Assembly (NCBI RefSeq): GCF_039535785.1
Contig: NZ_BAAAXV010000012.1
Location: 713,571-777,570 of the forward strand
Direction: 5' to 3'
Source: Nonomuraea helvata
GTDB lineage: Bacteria; Actinomycetota; Actinomycetes; Streptosporangiales; Streptosporangiaceae
DNA length: 64,000 nt
A model generated the notes under the pieces. It had not been told where the DNA came from and did not search any database. It saw only the letters and a program-made list of their open reading frames with translations. The position numbers were made by a program, and so were the translations under genes. Position 1 is the stretch's first letter. The number at the start of each line of letters is the position of its first letter. Below, piece after piece: positions 25,617 to 34,055 of this stretch.

Positions 25617-26288
25617 GTGGAATCTGTGCTGTCCGGATTCATGGCGCTGTCGGACTCGCAGTCGTTGCTGGAGCGCGCCTATTCCGATGCCGTCGAGGGC
25701 GTCGACGACAGCGACGAGCTACGGACGCGCATCCTTGACGCGGCGTACGAGCAGTTCTGCCGAATGGGCATCAGACGCTCCACCATGGAGGACGTCGCAC
25801 GGCTGGCGAAGGTGTCGCGGATCACGGTCTACCGGCGGTTCGACACCAAGGACACGCTGATCGAACACGTGGTACGCCGCGAGTTCCGCCGCTATTTCGA
25901 CCAGTTCCTCATCGACATAGAACAGGCGGGCACCGCCGCCGACAGGGTGGTGCTGGGCTTCGTGAGCTCATTGCGGGCCATTCGCGGTAACCCGCTGATC
26001 GGCGGACTCATCGCCACAGAACCGGATCTGCTGGTCCCCTCCATGACGGCTGACGGCGGTCAGACCCTCGCCACCGTACGGCATTTCGTCGCCGGTCAGC
26101 TCCGCAGCGAGCAGCGCGCGGGCAACGTGTCGAGCAGCCTTGACGTCGACCTCGTCGCCGAGATGATGGTGCGGATCTCCACCTCTTTCCTGACCATCCC
26201 CAGTGCCATCATCAACTTGGATGACGATGAGCAACTGGCCGCGGTGGCCCGGCGGTTCCTCGTACCCATGCTGAAGCCGCCGGCCTGA
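25617..26288 (+). CDS. TetR-family regulator, likely controls lcp
   Basis: 223 residues from a GTG with a perfect AGGAGG six bases upstream; earlier in-frame codons lack a ribosome site. The N-terminal HTH is 'RILDAAYEQFCRMGIRRSTM' and 'EDVARLAKVSRITVYRRFDT', followed by a helical ligand domain with 'IRGNPLIGGLIATEPD'. It faces lcp across a 150-base promoter containing an inverted repeat. TetR repressors named LcpR occupy this position in other rubber degraders, so repression of lcp is the likely job (inference). Confidence 0.9.
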   Translation: MESVLSGFMALSDSQSLLERAYSDAVEGVDDSDELRTRILDAAYEQFCRMGIRRSTMEDVARLAKVSRITVYRRFDTKDTLIEHVVRREFRRYFDQFLIDIEQAGTAADRVVLGFVSSLRAIRGNPLIGGLIATEPDLLVPSMTADGGQTLATVRHFVAGQLRSEQRAGNVSSSLDVDLVAEMMVRISTSFLTIPSAIINLDDDEQLAAVARRFLVPMLKPPA

Positions 26289-26543
26289 GCTTCAGTCTCG
26301 CGCCGGCTTCGCGCCTTCGACCCGCCCGTCCTGGCAGTCGACCATGCGCCGGCGGCGTCGATCTTCATTAAGGTGCAGTCAGAGGGGCGCCCAGGTCTGT
26401 CACCTCACTCGGATCTTGGACGCCCTCTGACCGCTCCGGAGGCCAAACCGCCGAGCCACGTGCCGTCGCTCACGGTGCGACTGCTTGGCCATTGCAGAAT
26501 CGAGGTCGGCACCCAGGTGGAAGCCGCAGTGAAGTGTTCCGAC

Positions 26544-27620
26544 ATGTCGCGCGCTGCGCGTCTTACCGCCCATAGTGCCGTCTCCACATCCCTGGCCTTG
26601 TGCAGCGATCGCGTCCTGAGTGAGCTCGTGGACACGGCCGTGCCGATCGGATCCGGCATCGGCGGGAAGTCGGCCCTGCTGGAGGTTGCCGGATCCCCGG
26701 TCTTTGTGAAGCGGGTGCCGCTGACCGATCTGGAGAGGCAGCCGGAGCACGTCCGGTCCACGGCGAATCTGTTTGATCTTCCCGATTTCTGTCACTACGG
26801 CGTCGGCCTCATCGGCGGGCCGGGCTTCGGGGTCTGGAGGGAGCTCGCCGTGCACACCATGACGACGAACTGGGTGCTTGCGGCGGAACACGAGGGCTTC
26901 CCCCTGATGTATCACTGGCGGGTGGTGCCGGACTCGACGCCCCTGCCCGAAGAACTGGCCGACATCGAACGGGCCGTTGATTACTGGGGCGGCTCAGCGC
27001 AGATGCGCCATCGGATCCAGGCTCGCGGGCAGTCCTCGGCGAGCATCGCGCTGTTCCTGGAGTACATCCCGCAGAACCTGCACCAATGGTTGGGCGCTCA
27101 GGTCGAGGCAGGAGATCAAGCCGCCACCAACCGAGCCTGCGCCATGGTGGAGAGGGAACTGGCGGCCGGCATCTCGTTCATGAACAGCCGCGGACTTCTG
27201 CACTTCGACGCGCACTTCGAGAACATCCTGACCGACGGCCAACGCCTCTACTTCGCGGACTACGGCCTCTCCATTTCCTCCGGTTTCGAGCTGTCGCGGG
27301 ACGAGGCCGACTTCTTCGACCGGCACCAGACCTACGACCGCTGCTATGCCGCCACGTATATGGTGAACTGGCTGATCACCGCTCTGTACGGGCTGCGGAG
27401 AGAGGATCGGGACGGCCGCTACAAGCGGGTGTGCGCCTACGCGGAGGGCGAGCGCCCCACAGGAATCCCGGAGGAGGCCGCGGCAATCATCGCCCGGCAC
27501 GCACCGATCGCCGCCGTGATATCCGACTTCTACCTTACGTTCCAGCGCCAGAGCAGGCAGGCCCCCTACCCGCTTGAGGAGATTCGCCGGCTTGCGGAAT
27601 ACAGCTCCTCCTTGTGCTGA
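26544..27620 (+). CDS. Kinase-fold (APH/protein-kinase-like) protein
   Basis: About 358 residues. An ATP-site Lys is seen in 'EVAGSPVFVKRVPLTDLE', and the catalytic loop reads 'RGLLHFDAHFENILTDGQ' (H-F-D-x-x-x-x-N) followed by 'YFADYGLSIS' where Asp replaces the usual D-F-G/I-D-F Asp. This fits the aminoglycoside-phosphotransferase/choline-kinase fold. The start is uncertain: the frame is open to 26373 and the upstream part 'SLTVRLLGHCRIEVG' looks like the beginning of a SARP-type regulator fused by accident. Substrate unknown; no operon partner. Confidence 0.7.
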   Translation: MSRAARLTAHSAVSTSLALCSDRVLSELVDTAVPIGSGIGGKSALLEVAGSPVFVKRVPLTDLERQPEHVRSTANLFDLPDFCHYGVGLIGGPGFGVWRELAVHTMTTNWVLAAEHEGFPLMYHWRVVPDSTPLPEELADIERAVDYWGGSAQMRHRIQARGQSSASIALFLEYIPQNLHQWLGAQVEAGDQAATNRACAMVERELAAGISFMNSRGLLHFDAHFENILTDGQRLYFADYGLSISSGFELSRDEADFFDRHQTYDRCYAATYMVNWLITALYGLRREDRDGRYKRVCAYAEGERPTGIPEEAAAIIARHAPIAAVISDFYLTFQRQSRQAPYPLEEIRRLAEYSSSLC

Positions 27621-27763
27621 CGGGCTCTTGGAGGCTGAAGCCTTGGCGCCGCCTCACTCGGAGGTGCGCAGGCGGCGCTCGGCCGGCGGGATCAGCAGCA
27701 CCTCCAGCGCGCGGGCGCAGACCCGCGCATGCGTGACGAACCAGCCGATCCGAAACTCTTCCC

Positions 27764-28235
27764 ATGGCCACAGCCGCACTCGACACCATCTGGTTCACCC
27801 GCTGTCCCGTGCCCACCGCGACGGGCATCGCGGCTGACCAGGGCTGGCCGGCCGGGGAGTTCGCCGCCGACGGGATCGAGGTCCGATCCCTGCAGGATGA
27901 CGACCCCGGCGTCCCCCGCGAGACCCACTACACCCACGCCCTGACCGGCCTGTTCCGCGAGGGCGGCAACGTGCCCGCGCTCTGGGCGCGCTCGCGCGGC
28001 GAGGCCACCAGGCTCATCGGGCTCACCTGGATCGAGGAGCGGCAGGCCATCCTGGTCCGCCCCGGCACCGCCCTGGAGCATCCCGTGCAGCTCAAGGGCC
28101 TGCGCCTGGCCGTTCCCCGGCGCCGCATCGCGATCGACTTCTGGCGGGCCATGGCCCTGCGCGGCTTCCACGGGGCGCCGGGGCTGGCCGGGCTCGGTCT
28201 CGGCGACGCCGAGACGGTGGACGTCGATGCCGATC
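27764..28235 (+). pseudogene. DszB/SsuA-like substrate-binding protein, 5' fragment
   Basis: Opens with 'ALDTIWFTRCPVPTATGIA', 'EFAADGIEVRSLQDDD' and 'HYTHALTGLFREGGNVPALW', matching the N-terminal lobe of sulfonate-type periplasmic binding proteins and the DszB desulfinase they gave rise to (C-P-V-P-x-A motif). After 'LGDAETVDVDAD' the match ends and a second such gene begins in another frame at 28236. The second half of the protein is missing, so it is a truncated gene. Confidence 0.7.
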
Positions 28236-28596
28236 ATGACCACCCGAGTCGGCTTCTTCCCCCAGAACAACACCTTGTGGGTGGCCCGCCACCGCGACCT
28301 GCTGCCCGGCGTGGCGTGGGTGGACCTGAACTCCCTGGGCCGGGGCGCACCGGTCGATCCCACCAGGGCGCTGCCGTCCGCCCACAGTGATCATCTGTTC
28401 GACGGCGGGTACGACTTCATCGGCACCGGCTCCACTCCCCCGGTCACCGCCCAGGCCAAGGGGCACGACATCGTGTACGTGGCGATCTCGGGACCGCGAG
28501 CACGCCGCCGACCTCTTCCACGCCAACGGGCTGATCCAGAAGCAGATCTCGGTCGCGGACGCCGTGCCCCCCGAGGTGGTCGATCACCAATACTGA
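28236..28596 (+). pseudogene. Second sulfonate-type substrate-binding protein, internally deleted and frameshifted
   Basis: Starts 'MTTRVGFFPQNNTLWVARH' and continues to 'DFIGTGSTPPVTAQAKGHDI', the first lobe of an SsuA/NMT1 binding protein. After 'VYVAISGPR' the reading frame shifts by one and resumes with 'REHAADLFHANGLIQKQIS', the usual C-terminus, ending in TGA. About 150 middle residues are absent. With the preceding fragment this is the wreck of a two-gene sulfonate or aryl-sulfur uptake locus. Confidence 0.7.
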
Positions 28597-29798
28597 GCGC
28601 CTTTACACTGTAGATTCTCACTGTGGATCGGGCTCCCCTTCCTCCGGCCACGGACAGCTGCCTGGCCGGCCCAGACGGCCATCGCGCAGGCCGCGAATCC
28701 GGCCCCGAGGAGGCTGGAGCCCATCCAGCCGTGGGCGGTGAAGACGGCGGTGGTCGCGGCTGCGCCGAGGGCGGAGCCGAGTGAGTAGAAGACCATGTAG
28801 CTGCCGATGACGCTGCTGGTGCGATCCGGATACGCGACGGTGAGCAGGTGCTGGTTGCTCACATGCACGGCCTGGACCGCGAAGTCGAGAACCACGGTTC
28901 CGGCGATGAGGAGCCACAGCGACCACGACAGCTGTGCGATCGCCGCCCACGCGAGGATGAGCAGGGTGAGCGCGAGACCGGTGACGCGGGCCGCCCGCCC
29001 TGCGTCCGCCCACCGTCCCGCGCGTGCCGCGCCGAGTGCGCCGGTGAGTCCCGCGAGGCCGAACAGTCCGATCTGGCCCTCGCTCAGCCGCCACGGCGTG
29101 TCCGACAGCGGCAGGGACAGTCCGCTCCACAGGGTTCCGAACGATGCGAACAAGAAGAACGCGATGAGCCCGCGCGTCAGGAAGACGCGTTGCCCGAACA
29201 GTCCGCCGAGTGAGACGACGGCCCGACCGTATCCCGCAGCCCGGTTGGGACGCTCCTCTGACGGCAGTACGACGAGGACGAGGGCCGCGAGCCCGAGTGA
29301 CAGCACCGCGAGCACGGCATAGACGCTCCGCCAGCCCCCCACCTCGGTGAGCATGCCGGTGACGATCCGCGCGCCCAGGATGCCGACCACGACGCCCGAG
29401 GTCACGACACCGATGTTCCGTCCGCGTTCGGCAGGCGGCGAGACCGACGCGGCGTAGGCCACCGCGGTCTGCACCACGACCGCGAACACCCCAGCCGCCG
29501 CGAGCCCGACGAACGCCACCCATGCGGTGGACGCCGAGGCCGTGAGGATCATGCCCACCGCGGTGAGCGCCAGGTGCACGGCGATGAGTCGGCGTCTTTC
29601 GACCACATCGCCGAGCGGCACCAGCAGCACCAGCCCCGCCAGATAACCGACCTGGCCGGTCGCGACGATCCAACCGGTGAGTTCTGCCGGCACACCGAGA
29701 TCGCGTCCCATCGGCCCCAGAACCGGCTGCGCCGCGTAGATGCTCGCCACAGCGACACCACACACCACCGCCAGCAGCAACCGCCGCCACACGTCCAT
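28584..29798 (-). CDS. MFS transporter (drug/sugar efflux type)
   Basis: 404 residues with about twelve hydrophobic helices. Motif A is present as 'VPLGDVVERRRLIAVH' between helices 2 and 3 and 'GRWADAGRAARVTG' between 8 and 9. The C-terminus reads into a 24-bp repeat and probably differs from the ancestral tail. GGAG precedes the ATG. Divergent from an HxlR regulator with an inverted repeat between them, so inducible efflux is likely. Confidence 0.9.
   Translation of the reverse strand: MDVWRRLLLAVVCGVAVASIYAAQPVLGPMGRDLGVPAELTGWIVATGQVGYLAGLVLLVPLGDVVERRRLIAVHLALTAVGMILTASASTAWVAFVGLAAAGVFAVVVQTAVAYAASVSPPAERGRNIGVVTSGVVVGILGARIVTGMLTEVGGWRSVYAVLAVLSLGLAALVLVVLPSEERPNRAAGYGRAVVSLGGLFGQRVFLTRGLIAFFLFASFGTLWSGLSLPLSDTPWRLSEGQIGLFGLAGLTGALGAARAGRWADAGRAARVTGLALTLLILAWAAIAQLSWSLWLLIAGTVVLDFAVQAVHVSNQHLLTVAYPDRTSSVIGSYMVFYSLGSALGAAATTAVFTAHGWMGSSLLGAGFAACAMAVWAGQAAVRGRRKGSPIHSENLQCKGAQYW
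28594..28617. repeat. 24-bp repeat, copy 2
   Basis: TGAGCGCCTTTACA followed by C and TGTAGATTC, one base different from 24106-24129. Its first three bases are the stop codon of the preceding pseudogene, and its other strand encodes the last residues of the MFS transporter ('ENLQCKGAQYW'), so the transporter's C-terminus is formed by the repeat. Confidence 0.8.
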
Positions 29799-29823
29799 CG
29801 CACTCCAACCTCAATCAGTAGCA

Positions 29824-29864
29824 GATTGCAACCAATTTGACCGTAAGACATAATGGTTTCAATC
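29824..29864. promoter_or_regulatory. Inverted repeat between the MFS and HxlR genes
   Basis: Arms GATTGCAACCA (29824-29834) and TGGTTTCAATC (29854-29864) pair at 10 of 11 positions, 30 bases centre to centre. The region is AT-rich and holds both promoters. Candidate HxlR operator. Confidence 0.6.
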
Positions 29865-29885
29865 CGCAACTCATCGGGAGGTGTC

Positions 29886-30332
29886 ATGGTGCGCACCCCG
29901 GACACCGACTGGACCGACCCCGAGTGCCCCGTCGCCCGCACGCTCGATCTCGTCGGCGACAGGTGGAGCCTTCTCGTCATCCGCGACGCGATGGACGGGG
30001 CACGATCGTTCACCGAGTTCCAGCGACGCACCGGCATCGCCCGCAACATCCTCACCGACCGCCTCCGCAGGCTCACCGCTCACGGGCTGCTCGCCCAGCG
30101 CGCCGCGCCCTCGGGCCGCCGCCAGGAATACGTGCTCACCGACGCGGGCCGCGATCTCTTCCCCGTCATCGTCACCCTGCGGCAGTGGGGAGAGCGCCAC
30201 GCCTTCGCCCCCGGCGAGACCCACTCCACCCTCGTCGACCAGCACGGCGCCCCGGTGCCGGAAATCGCGCCGACCGGCGCCGACGGCACCCTCCTCGACA
30301 CCGACACCACCCACGTGCGGAAGACCAGGTAG
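29886..30332 (+). CDS. HxlR-family transcriptional regulator
   Basis: 148 residues beginning at an ATG with GGGAGGT upstream. Typical HxlR core: 'CPVARTLDLVGDRWSLLVIR', 'FTEFQRRTGIARNILTDRL', 'LTAHGLLAQRAAPSGRRQEY' and 'LTDAGRDLFPVI'. The Cys before 'PVARTLD' is the conserved redox- or electrophile-sensing Cys in this family. Faces the MFS gene and probably represses it. Confidence 0.92.
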   Translation: MVRTPDTDWTDPECPVARTLDLVGDRWSLLVIRDAMDGARSFTEFQRRTGIARNILTDRLRRLTAHGLLAQRAAPSGRRQEYVLTDAGRDLFPVIVTLRQWGERHAFAPGETHSTLVDQHGAPVPEIAPTGADGTLLDTDTTHVRKTR

Positions 30333-30374
30333 AAAAGTTTCATCAGGGCGTTGGGGCTTCGATAGGGTCGGACC

Positions 30375-31205
30375 ATGTCGATCTTCGGCCCGCTCGTCGA
30401 TGTCCGCCCCCTGTTCCCGCGCGAGCGGCAGGCCATGCTCGACCTGCTGGGCTCCCTGTCCCCGGCCGACTGGGCCAGGGCGACGGTCTGCCCGGGCTGG
30501 GACGTGCACGACCTCGCCGCGCACGTGCTCAACGACTACATGCGGCGTCTGTCCGGTGCCCGCGACGGCCATGCCGGTGCTGTCTTCGCCGATGACGAGA
30601 CGCTGCCCGCCTACCTCGCCCGTACCAACGACGAGTTCGTCAGGGCGGCCCGCCAGCTCAGCCCGCGACTGCTGGTCGAGCTGCTGGAGCAGCTGGGGCC
30701 TCAGCTCGACGCGGTCTGGGCGGCGCACGATCTGGAGGCTCCGGCCGGCTTGAACGTGTCCTGGGCCGCCACCGACGTCGACAGCCCCGGCTGGCTCGAC
30801 GTCGGCCGCGAGTACACCGAGTTCTGGGTCCACCAGCAGCAGGTGCGCGACGCGGTCTGCCTGCCAGGGGGGACGGAGCCCGAGCTCATGGCGCCGGTGC
30901 TGGAGATCTTCGCCCGAGCCCTGCCGTTCACGTTGCGGGCGCACGACCGCCCGGAGGGCACGGTGGCCGACCTGGAGGTGTTCGGGCCGGCCGGCGGGCG
31001 GTGGAGCGCGGCGTGGCGTGCGGGCCGGTGGCGGATGGAGACGCCCGGCGGCGAGGCCGCCGCGCACGTCTCGATGGATCAAGATACGTTCTGGCGGCTC
31101 GCGACCAGGGGTATCGGCGTCGAGGAGGCCCGTGCGCGGGTCAAGGCGAGCGGCGACCCGGAGCTCACCGCCGCGATGACGACCTTGCTGGCTGTCGTCG
31201 CCTAG
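30375..31205 (+). CDS. Mycothiol-dependent maleylpyruvate isomerase-family protein (DinB-like fold)
   Basis: 276 residues with N-terminal MDMPI helices: 'LLGSLSPADWARATVCPGWD', 'HDLAAHVLNDYMRRLSG' (metal-site His), and 'EYTEFWVHQQQVRDAV' carrying the second His. A C-terminal beta region with 'VSMDQDTFWRLATRGI' follows, as in TIGR03083 proteins. These enzymes use mycothiol as cofactor. The stop codon TAG lies within the CTAG that borders an IS701 remnant, so the insertion landed exactly at the gene's end. Confidence 0.88.
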   Translation: MSIFGPLVDVRPLFPRERQAMLDLLGSLSPADWARATVCPGWDVHDLAAHVLNDYMRRLSGARDGHAGAVFADDETLPAYLARTNDEFVRAARQLSPRLLVELLEQLGPQLDAVWAAHDLEAPAGLNVSWAATDVDSPGWLDVGREYTEFWVHQQQVRDAVCLPGGTEPELMAPVLEIFARALPFTLRAHDRPEGTVADLEVFGPAGGRWSAAWRAGRWRMETPGGEAAAHVSMDQDTFWRLATRGIGVEEARARVKASGDPELTAAMTTLLAVVA

Positions 31206-31591
31206 TACTCCAGTGACACTTCTCGATCATGGTTCGGATCTGCGCTGGCGGTGGTACGGGCTCTCGCTTGCTGACGGCGACGCCAGTCCGACCAGCGCAT
31301 GATGGCCATGACCGGGTGAGCTGTGGTCAGCACGAGCGTGGCCAGTAACCGGCGGATCTCGGGCAGCGTCAGGGGGATGCGGTCGTCGGCGGTGCTGGTT
31401 GGCTGAGCGGCGGCGATCACGGTCAATAGGGCCAGGGCGATCATGGCCAAGGTGACGTGCCGGTGCCAGGCCGTCCAGCCGCGCACCTGGTAGTGGTCCA
31501 GCCCGACCTGGCTCTTTGCGGCTTGGAAGGACTCCGCCACCACCCACCATGTGACCCCAACGCCTCAAGATCGCTAAATGTCACTGGAGTA
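31206..31591. mobile_element. Internally deleted IS701-family element (386 bp)
   Basis: Perfect 13-base terminal inverted repeats TACTCCAGTGACA (31206-31218) and TGTCACTGGAGTA (31579-31591), with partial matching extending to 26 bases. Inside on the minus strand is only the last ~115 residues of an IS701-type transposase ('ESFQAAKSQVGLDHYQVRGW', 'HRHVTLAMIALALLTVIAA'), lacking the catalytic DDE residues. The left border is CTAG, a preferred IS701 target (YTAR), but no copy of it is seen at the right. Non-autonomous remnant. Confidence 0.85.
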
Positions 31592-31602
31592 AAGCGACAA
31601 GA

Positions 31603-32031
31603 TCAGAGCTTGCCCGTGAAGGTGGTGGTGTTGTTGCACAGGGCGGTGCCCGGAAGGCAGCGCCGAGCCTTGATCACAACCGTGTCGGCGCCCTGCCGGG
31701 CGGCGACGGAGAAGCCGAAATCTCTGCTGCCCTTCTTCCGGCCCGCCTCCCTGCGGCCGCCGGTGCCGCCGACCCCCTTGCCCGCTTTGGAGAAGCTGAC
31801 CTCGACGACCGCCGTCCACAGATCCCGCTTGGTGTCGTTCACAGTGCCCGAGGCGGCGGCGTAACCGTCACCGCACACCATCCACACGTATTTGACATAA
31901 CCGTGCTTGGTGTTGAGCGTTCCCCCGCCGCCGGAGCAGCTCCGCGCGGCGGCTGTCGCCGGGCCGGGAGCCAATGCGGTGAGAGCGACGGCGGCGGCGA
32001 CGAGTGTCTTTAATCCGGAGATATTTCGCAT
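31603..32031 (-). CDS. Secreted basic protein, 142 residues
   Basis: The N-terminus 'MRNISGLKTLVAAAVALTAL' ending near 'GPATAAA' is a Sec signal peptide. The mature part has paired Cys ('RSCSGGGGTLNTKHGYV', 'VWMVCGDGYAAASG', 'ARRCLPGTALCNNTTTF') and a Lys/Arg-rich central loop. No family recognised; the strand pattern suggests a small beta-sandwich. The ribosome site is weak. It sits against the IS701 remnant, which begins 12 bases past its stop. Confidence 0.65.
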   Translation of the reverse strand: MRNISGLKTLVAAAVALTALAPGPATAAARSCSGGGGTLNTKHGYVKYVWMVCGDGYAAASGTVNDTKRDLWTAVVEVSFSKAGKGVGGTGGRREAGRKKGSRDFGFSVAARQGADTVVIKARRCLPGTALCNNTTTFTGKL

Positions 32032-32153
32032 GATCGGCAGTCTAGGAGAACCGCTTGCAACCCACTGTCAGGCGCGCATCCGGCCACGAAGCCGGCGTCG
32101 GAAGATCTGCCCAACGTGGAGGACTTGTAGGGGATCTGGATGGTGGGGGCCGG

Positions 32154-32210
32154 TTACTGGTCACGCTCGTGCTGACCACAGCTCACACGGTCATGGCCAT
32201 CATGCGCTGG
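32154..32210 (+). pseudogene. Second IS701 transposase scrap
   Basis: Nineteen codons reading 'LLVTLVLTTAHTVMAIMRW' almost match 'LLATLVLTTAHPVMAIMRW' of the IS701 remnant at 31.3 kb, but on the opposite strand. No terminal repeats survive here. The rest of the 32032-32571 gap shows no other recognised feature. Confidence 0.65.
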
Positions 32211-32571
32211 CCGTACCGGGTGGCGGCGCTCACGGACCCGACGTCGGTGGCCTCGACTCGTTGGTCATCAGGTCCCATCCACGTGCGTGCGAATATCGAT
32301 GTGGCCCGCATGGACCCCGCGCCACATATTCCCGATTCGAATCTTGGGGACGCTGTCGCCGCGTAATGTTTGCGGACCGACGCGCCAATACGCCCGCAAA
32401 TCGAAACGCAGCGCGAAAGAGGTTGCGCACCATTTGGATTGAAAGGGTCTTTTTGCAGAGTCGGTGACCTGGAGGACGATGTCCGAAAGTGGACAAAGTC
32501 AAGGCGTAGCACTTTCCGGGTGGAGGTGATACGACCCAGTCATCCCTGTGTGCTGAAACATCGGAGGCGAC

Positions 32572-33969
32572 GTGACGCCTGAGGACGCGTTAACCGCGTT
32601 GGCTGACGGCTTCGACGGCGAGGTGATCCGGCCTGAGGACGCCGGTTACGAGTCGGCCCGCCGCGTGTGGAACCAACTGATCGACCGCAAACCCGCTGCC
32701 ATCGCACGCTGCCGATCCCGGAACGACGCCGTCTCGGCGCTGGCGGTCGCCCGTGACACCGGGCTCGAGCTCGCCGTACGCGGCGGCGGGCACAGCTTCC
32801 CCGGCTTCTCGACGACGGAGGGCGGCCTGGTCCTCGACCTGGGCCCGATGAAGCAGATCGTCGTCGACGCGGAGCGTCGGACGGCCGCCGTCGGACCCGG
32901 CGTGCGGTGGGGTGAGCTCACCGCGGCTGCCGCACAGCACGGCCTCGCGCCGGTCGGCGGGCACGTCGCCGATGTGGGCGTCGCCGGGTTGACGCTCGGA
33001 GGGGGCAACGGCTGGTTCGCGCGGGTCTTCGGGCTCGCCTGCGACAATCTCGTCGCGGCCGACGTCCTGACCGCTTCGGGAAAGATCGTCCGCGCGAGCG
33101 CCGACGAGAATCAGGACCTCTACTGGGGTCTGCGGGGCGGCGGCGGCAATCTCGGGATCGTCCTCGAGTTCACCCTGCGCCTGCACCCGGTCGACCGGCT
33201 GCTCGGCGGGCTGGTCCTGCACCGGTTGGAGGACGCCGCCGACGTGCTGCGCTTCCTCGCCGGGTACGGCCAGAGCGCCCCCGACGAGGTCAACGTGGCG
33301 GCGGCGATCCTCGCCGGTCCGCCGGCGCCGTTCGTTCCTCAGGAACTGCACGGGAAGCCGGTGCTCGCGCTGGCGATGTGTCACGTCGGGCCCCTCGCCG
33401 ACGGGGAGCGCGAGCTCGCGCCGGTGCGTGGGTTCGGCAGGCCGTTCGCCGACCTGGTCGAACCGACGACGTTCGAGATACTGCAGCACATCTTCGACCC
33501 GCAGAGCCGGCCCACGCCGTATCACATGCGCTCCCACCTGGGCGGTGCGATGACCGAGGAGTTCATCGCAGCAGTGATCGAGCACGGCGGCGGGCTGAGC
33601 TCGCCGGACAGCGGCGTGATTCTGCTGCCGATAGGCGGCGCGGCGGCGCGGGTCGCGACCGACGCCACCGCCTTCCGGCACCGGGAGGCGTCCTACTGCC
33701 TGGAGATCGGGGCGGCCTGGTCGGCGGACGACGAGAACCCGCAGAGGCACATCGACTGGGCCGACCGCCTGTGGGCGGAGACACGGTCATGGGCCATCGG
33801 GGTGGAGGTCAACCACCTCGCCGACGAGGGTGCTGAGGGGGTTCGCCGGGCCTACGGCGACAACCTCCAGCGGCTCGCCCACGTCAAGCGAACCTGGGAT
33901 CCCGACAACCTTTTCCGGCTCAACCAGAATGTTCCGCCCGCCACTGCCGACGATCCCGGCTTGCGATAG
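32572..33969 (+). CDS. FAD-linked (berberine-bridge-like) oxidoreductase
   Basis: 465 residues from GTG with CGGAGG upstream. The PCMH FAD domain shows 'VRGGGHSFPGFSTTEGGLVL' (His for covalent 8-alpha FAD linkage), 'AAVGPGVRWGELTAAAAQHG' and 'GVAGLTLGGGNGWFARVFGL'; the Cys found in bicovalent members (G-x-C-x-x-V) is not evident. The C-terminal BBE segment is 'YGDNLQRLAHVKRTWDPDNL' followed by 'FRLNQNV'. Such enzymes oxidise alcohols, sugars or alkaloid-like substrates, often in specialised metabolism. No partner genes; terminator follows. Confidence 0.9.
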   Translation: MTPEDALTALADGFDGEVIRPEDAGYESARRVWNQLIDRKPAAIARCRSRNDAVSALAVARDTGLELAVRGGGHSFPGFSTTEGGLVLDLGPMKQIVVDAERRTAAVGPGVRWGELTAAAAQHGLAPVGGHVADVGVAGLTLGGGNGWFARVFGLACDNLVAADVLTASGKIVRASADENQDLYWGLRGGGGNLGIVLEFTLRLHPVDRLLGGLVLHRLEDAADVLRFLAGYGQSAPDEVNVAAAILAGPPAPFVPQELHGKPVLALAMCHVGPLADGERELAPVRGFGRPFADLVEPTTFEILQHIFDPQSRPTPYHMRSHLGGAMTEEFIAAVIEHGGGLSSPDSGVILLPIGGAAARVATDATAFRHREASYCLEIGAAWSADDENPQRHIDWADRLWAETRSWAIGVEVNHLADEGAEGVRRAYGDNLQRLAHVKRTWDPDNLFRLNQNVPPATADDPGLR

Positions 33970-34001
33970 CCGTCCAGTCCACCGTCGACCCCTCGGGCAG
34001 A

Positions 34002-34030
34002 GCCCCGGCCGCCTTGAAGACGGCCGGGGC
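34002..34030 (+). terminator. Hairpin terminator after the FAD oxidase
   Basis: Perfect 10-base stem GCCCCGGCCG / CGGCCGGGGC with a nine-base loop, 32 bases after the stop at 33969. Confidence 0.8.
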
Positions 34031-34055
34031 AGCCTGGCGCTCGCGCCCGGACCGT

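Noticed and set aside
26373..26543. Longer N-terminus for the kinase-like gene
   Set aside because: The added 57 residues look like the beginning of an unrelated SARP-type protein and lack a ribosome site; the later ATG is preferred, though not certain.
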